A stretch of DNA of 64,000 bases, from assembly GCF_026712185.1 (NCBI RefSeq), contig NZ_JAPPUX010000005.1, positions 80,365-144,364 of the forward strand, read 5' to 3'. The notes under the pieces are model-generated. The model was not told the origin of the DNA. It was given only the letters and a program-made list of their open reading frames with translations, and did not search any database. Each line of letters begins with the position of its first letter. Position 1 is the first letter of the stretch. Positions 62,142 through 64,000 of the stretch are shown here, in pieces. Source of the DNA: Nocardioides pini (lineage in GTDB: Bacteria; Actinomycetota; Actinomycetes; Propionibacteriales; Nocardioidaceae). The translations under genes were made by a program, and so were the position numbers.

Positions 62142-63608
62142 TCAGCCCGCCGCCCGCTCGGGCTCGCACGGCACGAAGTCGACCTTCTCGCGCACCCCGC
62201 AGTCGGGGCAGCACCAGTCCTCGGGGACGTCCGCCCACGCCGTGCCGGCCGCGAAGCCCTCGTGCTCGTCGCCCGCCGCCACCTCGTAGACGTACTCGCA
62301 GCCGGGGCAGCGCGCGGCGAGGACGTCCTGCGCCAGGTCGAGTGCGGACGCGGTAGCAGTCTCCCCGGGGCCGCGCACTCGACCTCCGGAGCCGTAGCGG
62401 GCGAGGTACTGCGCGCGCTTGCGCGGGCTGATGTTCGCCAGCGAGACGTCGCCGCCGAAGTGGTCGACGACGCGCTGGTCCATCACCCGACGCCAGACCG
62501 GGGGGATGGCGGCGAGCACGATCATGCCCGCGTAGCCGGTCGGCAGCACCGGGCTCTCCTCGAAGTCACGCAGCGTCTGGTAGCGCCGGGTGGGGTTGGC
62601 GTGGTGGTCGCTGTGGCGCTGCAGGTGGTAGAGCAGCACGTTGGTCGCGATGTTGTTGGAGTTCCAGCTGTGGCTGGGCAGGACCCGCTCGTAGCGCTGC
62701 CGGTCGCCCTCGCCGACCTTCTGGCGCAGCATCCCGTAGTGCTCCATGTAGTTGACGACCTCGAGCAGCGAGAAGCCGACGACCGCCTGGATGAGGAGGT
62801 ACGGCAGCACCTCGACGCCGAAGGCGAGCAGCACCGCCGTCCAGAGGACCAGCGTCATCAGCCACGCGTTCAGCACGTCGTTGTCGAGGCGCCAGGGGCT
62901 CTGCCTGCGGCGCGCCAGGCGGCGCTTCTCCAGCCGCCACGCCGACCTCAGCGACCCGCCGACCGTGCGCGGCCAGAACGCGTAGAAGCTCTCCCCGAGC
63001 CGGGCGCTCGCCGGGTCCTCGGGAGTCGCGACGCGGACGTGGTGGCCGCGGTTGTGCTCGATGTAGAAGTGGCCGTAGCAGACCTGGGCGAGAGCGATCT
63101 TCGACAGCCAGCGCTCGTTTGCCTCCTTCTTGTGGCCGAGCTCGTGGGCGGTGTTGATCCCGATCCCGCCGATGCAGCCGATCGAGATCGCCAGGCCGAC
63201 CTCGTCGAGGGTCGACAGCGGCCGGTCGGCGAGCACGCCGAAGACGTCCCAGCCGCCGACGATCGCCATCGCGCCCACGAAGCCGGCGTACTGGATCGGC
63301 AGGAACAGGTAGGTGATCCACCGGTAGTAGCGATCCTGCTCGAGTGCCTCGATGACGTCGTCGGGCGGGTTCGAGCGGTCCAGGCCCGCGACCAGGTCGA
63401 TCGCCGGGACGATCCCGAGGATGACGATCGGCCCCACCCAGAACCACACGCTCCACCCGGTCGCGACGTAGCCGCCGAAGGCGACGAACGCCAGGCTCGG
63501 CACGACCAGGCCGATGAGCCACAGGTAGCGCTTGCGGTCGGTCCAGAGCACCGTGGTGCCCTCGGGCACGGTGCCGCTGGGGGCGAGTCGGGTGGGGTAG
63601 CCGGTCAT
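62142..63608 (-). CDS. alkB: Alkane 1-monooxygenase fused to rubredoxin
   Basis: A 488-residue fusion. The membrane part has six hydrophobic segments and the AlkB histidine boxes HELGHKK, HNRGHHV and LQRHSDHH, plus NYMEHYG, which bind the diiron centre; it hydroxylates the terminal carbon of n-alkanes. The C-terminal about 65 residues are a rubredoxin (CPGCEYVYE...CCPDCG) that supplies electrons, as in some other actinobacterial AlkB proteins. Between them the linker includes a copy of the 47-bp repeat (GGRVRGPGETATASALD). No rubredoxin reductase is adjacent. The ATG at 63608 has an AGGAGG site. Confidence 0.94.
   Translation of the reverse strand: MTGYPTRLAPSGTVPEGTTVLWTDRKRYLWLIGLVVPSLAFVAFGGYVATGWSVWFWVGPIVILGIVPAIDLVAGLDRSNPPDDVIEALEQDRYYRWITYLFLPIQYAGFVGAMAIVGGWDVFGVLADRPLSTLDEVGLAISIGCIGGIGINTAHELGHKKEANERWLSKIALAQVCYGHFYIEHNRGHHVRVATPEDPASARLGESFYAFWPRTVGGSLRSAWRLEKRRLARRRQSPWRLDNDVLNAWLMTLVLWTAVLLAFGVEVLPYLLIQAVVGFSLLEVVNYMEHYGMLRQKVGEGDRQRYERVLPSHSWNSNNIATNVLLYHLQRHSDHHANPTRRYQTLRDFEESPVLPTGYAGMIVLAAIPPVWRRVMDQRVVDHFGGDVSLANISPRKRAQYLARYGSGGRVRGPGETATASALDLAQDVLAARCPGCEYVYEVAAGDEHEGFAAGTAWADVPEDWCCPDCGVREKVDFVPCEPERAAG
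62337..62383 (-). repeat. 47-bp dispersed palindromic repeat, copy C (inside alkB)
   Basis: Minus-strand 47-bp copy with arms GTCGAGTGC and GCACTCGAC, matching copy A at 40 of 47 and copy B at 37 of 47. It encodes part of the linker between the AlkB and rubredoxin domains (RVRGPGETATASALD), read in a different frame from copy B. Confidence 0.85.
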
Positions 63609-63627
63609 CGTCGGGACCTCCTGGCAT

Positions 63628-63667
63628 GGGTTTACACGACCATAGGATCTGTAAACCCCGTTGACAA
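63628..63667 (-). promoter_or_regulatory. alkB promoter with palindromic operator
   Basis: On the minus strand, TTGTCA (63662-63667), 17 nt, TATGGT (63639-63644) form a near-consensus promoter. Arms GTAAACCC and GGGTTTAC (63628-63658, 15-nt spacer) straddle the -10, as for a repressor of alkane use. The regulator is not in the window. Confidence 0.72.
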
Positions 63668-63759
63668 CCCCCGCTCTTCTGTCAAGCCGCTGCGCCGGGG
63701 CGTCTCGTCGGGTGTTGCCCCCGTCACATCCGCGAGCGGCTGGCGATAGGTTGGGCGCC

Positions 63760-64000
63760 ATGGAACACCCCTTCGGCATCGACTTCGGCGGCACCGGCAT
63801 CAAGGGTGCCCCTGTCGACCTCGAGGTCGGCGACTTCGCGCACGACCGGATCCGGATCGACACCCCGCGGCCCGCGCCCCCGCAGGCGGTCGCCGAGGTC
63901 TTCGGCAAGATCATCGACAGCTTCCCGGCCTCGTCCCGACCGGTCGGCGTGACCGTGCCCGGCATCGTCCGCCACGGCGTGGTGCACTCGGCGGCCAACA
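63760..64000 (+). CDS. ppgK: Polyphosphate glucokinase, N-terminal part (truncated by window end)
   Basis: The first 80 residues of a ROK-family kinase. MEHPFGIDFGGTGIKGAPVD is the start typical of PpgK, which phosphorylates glucose with polyphosphate or ATP in actinobacteria; GVTVPGIVRHGVVHSAAN follows. The C-terminus lies beyond the window, so the ROK zinc site and the rest of the sugar site cannot be checked. The ATG lies 7 nt after TAGGTT. It is divergent from alkB. Confidence 0.85.
   Translation, partial: MEHPFGIDFGGTGIKGAPVDLEVGDFAHDRIRIDTPRPAPPQAVAEVFGKIIDSFPASSRPVGVTVPGIVRHGVVHSAAN

Overview
The window is very G+C-rich, with dense GTG/ATG starts, GC3-biased codons, SEC-C and DUF5926-type proteins, an Rv1264-like cyclase, polyphosphate glucokinase and many leaderless genes. 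This points to a high-GC actinobacterium, most likely Nocardioides or a close relative. The genus is inferred from gene content and style; no search was run. Almost everything looks chromosomal. I see no prophage, insertion sequence, CRISPR array or rRNA.

Layout. 0-5 kb: a minus-strand serS/HAD/DUF1905/HAD operon, then a PAP2-diacylglycerol kinase fusion. 5-12 kb: small exported proteins, prephenate dehydratase, a GDT1 transporter, a DUF6058-GNAT fusion, arginine deiminase, and a cyclic-nucleotide-binding protein next to an adenylate cyclase. 12-23 kb: housekeeping and hypothetical genes, a broken LysE exporter, a TerC transporter under a yybP-ykoY (Mn2+) riboswitch, a flavin disulfide oxidoreductase, an Fpg/Nei glycosylase and Aat. 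23-26.7 kb: three overlapping sulfotransferase-family genes, the middle one apparently a pseudoenzyme. 26.8-32 kb: a leucine-catabolism operon (HMG-CoA lyase and the two carboxylase subunits) divergent from a TetR gene, with a matching operator in front of each. 32-42 kb: a SWIM/SNF2 pair, a DHA2 transporter, an ECF42-like sigma factor with its DGPF partner, and a RecQ-phosphoribosyltransferase fusion. 42-50 kb: secreted or metabolic enzymes (SGNH hydrolase, ComB, USP, M13 and M15 peptidases, quinone oxidoreductase) and a TetR/MFS pair.

50.5-62 kb is the most coherent block, a selenium-formate island. It holds selD, a formate dehydrogenase catalytic subunit interrupted by an in-frame UGA with a SECIS-like hairpin (so a naive ORF call splits it in two), an iron-sulfur subunit, an NrfD membrane anchor and an OFA-family antiporter on the minus strand. 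Divergently there are a rhodanese gene, tRNA-Sec(UCA), selA and selB. The window therefore carries the dedicated selenocysteine machinery and the selenoprotein that uses it. An AlkB-rubredoxin fusion and the start of ppgK close the window.

The least expected signal is at the nucleotide level. A 47-bp palindromic repeat occurs three times: once between genes, and twice inside genes (a sulfotransferase-like gene and alkB), where it is translated in different frames. A second, 44-bp palindrome occurs once alone and three times in tandem on either side of the ECF sigma/DGPF genes. Many start codons lie 6-7 nt after a TANNNT box (often TAGGGT), the same distance at which such a box precedes tRNA-Sec. 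This supports widespread leaderless transcription and fixes several starts.
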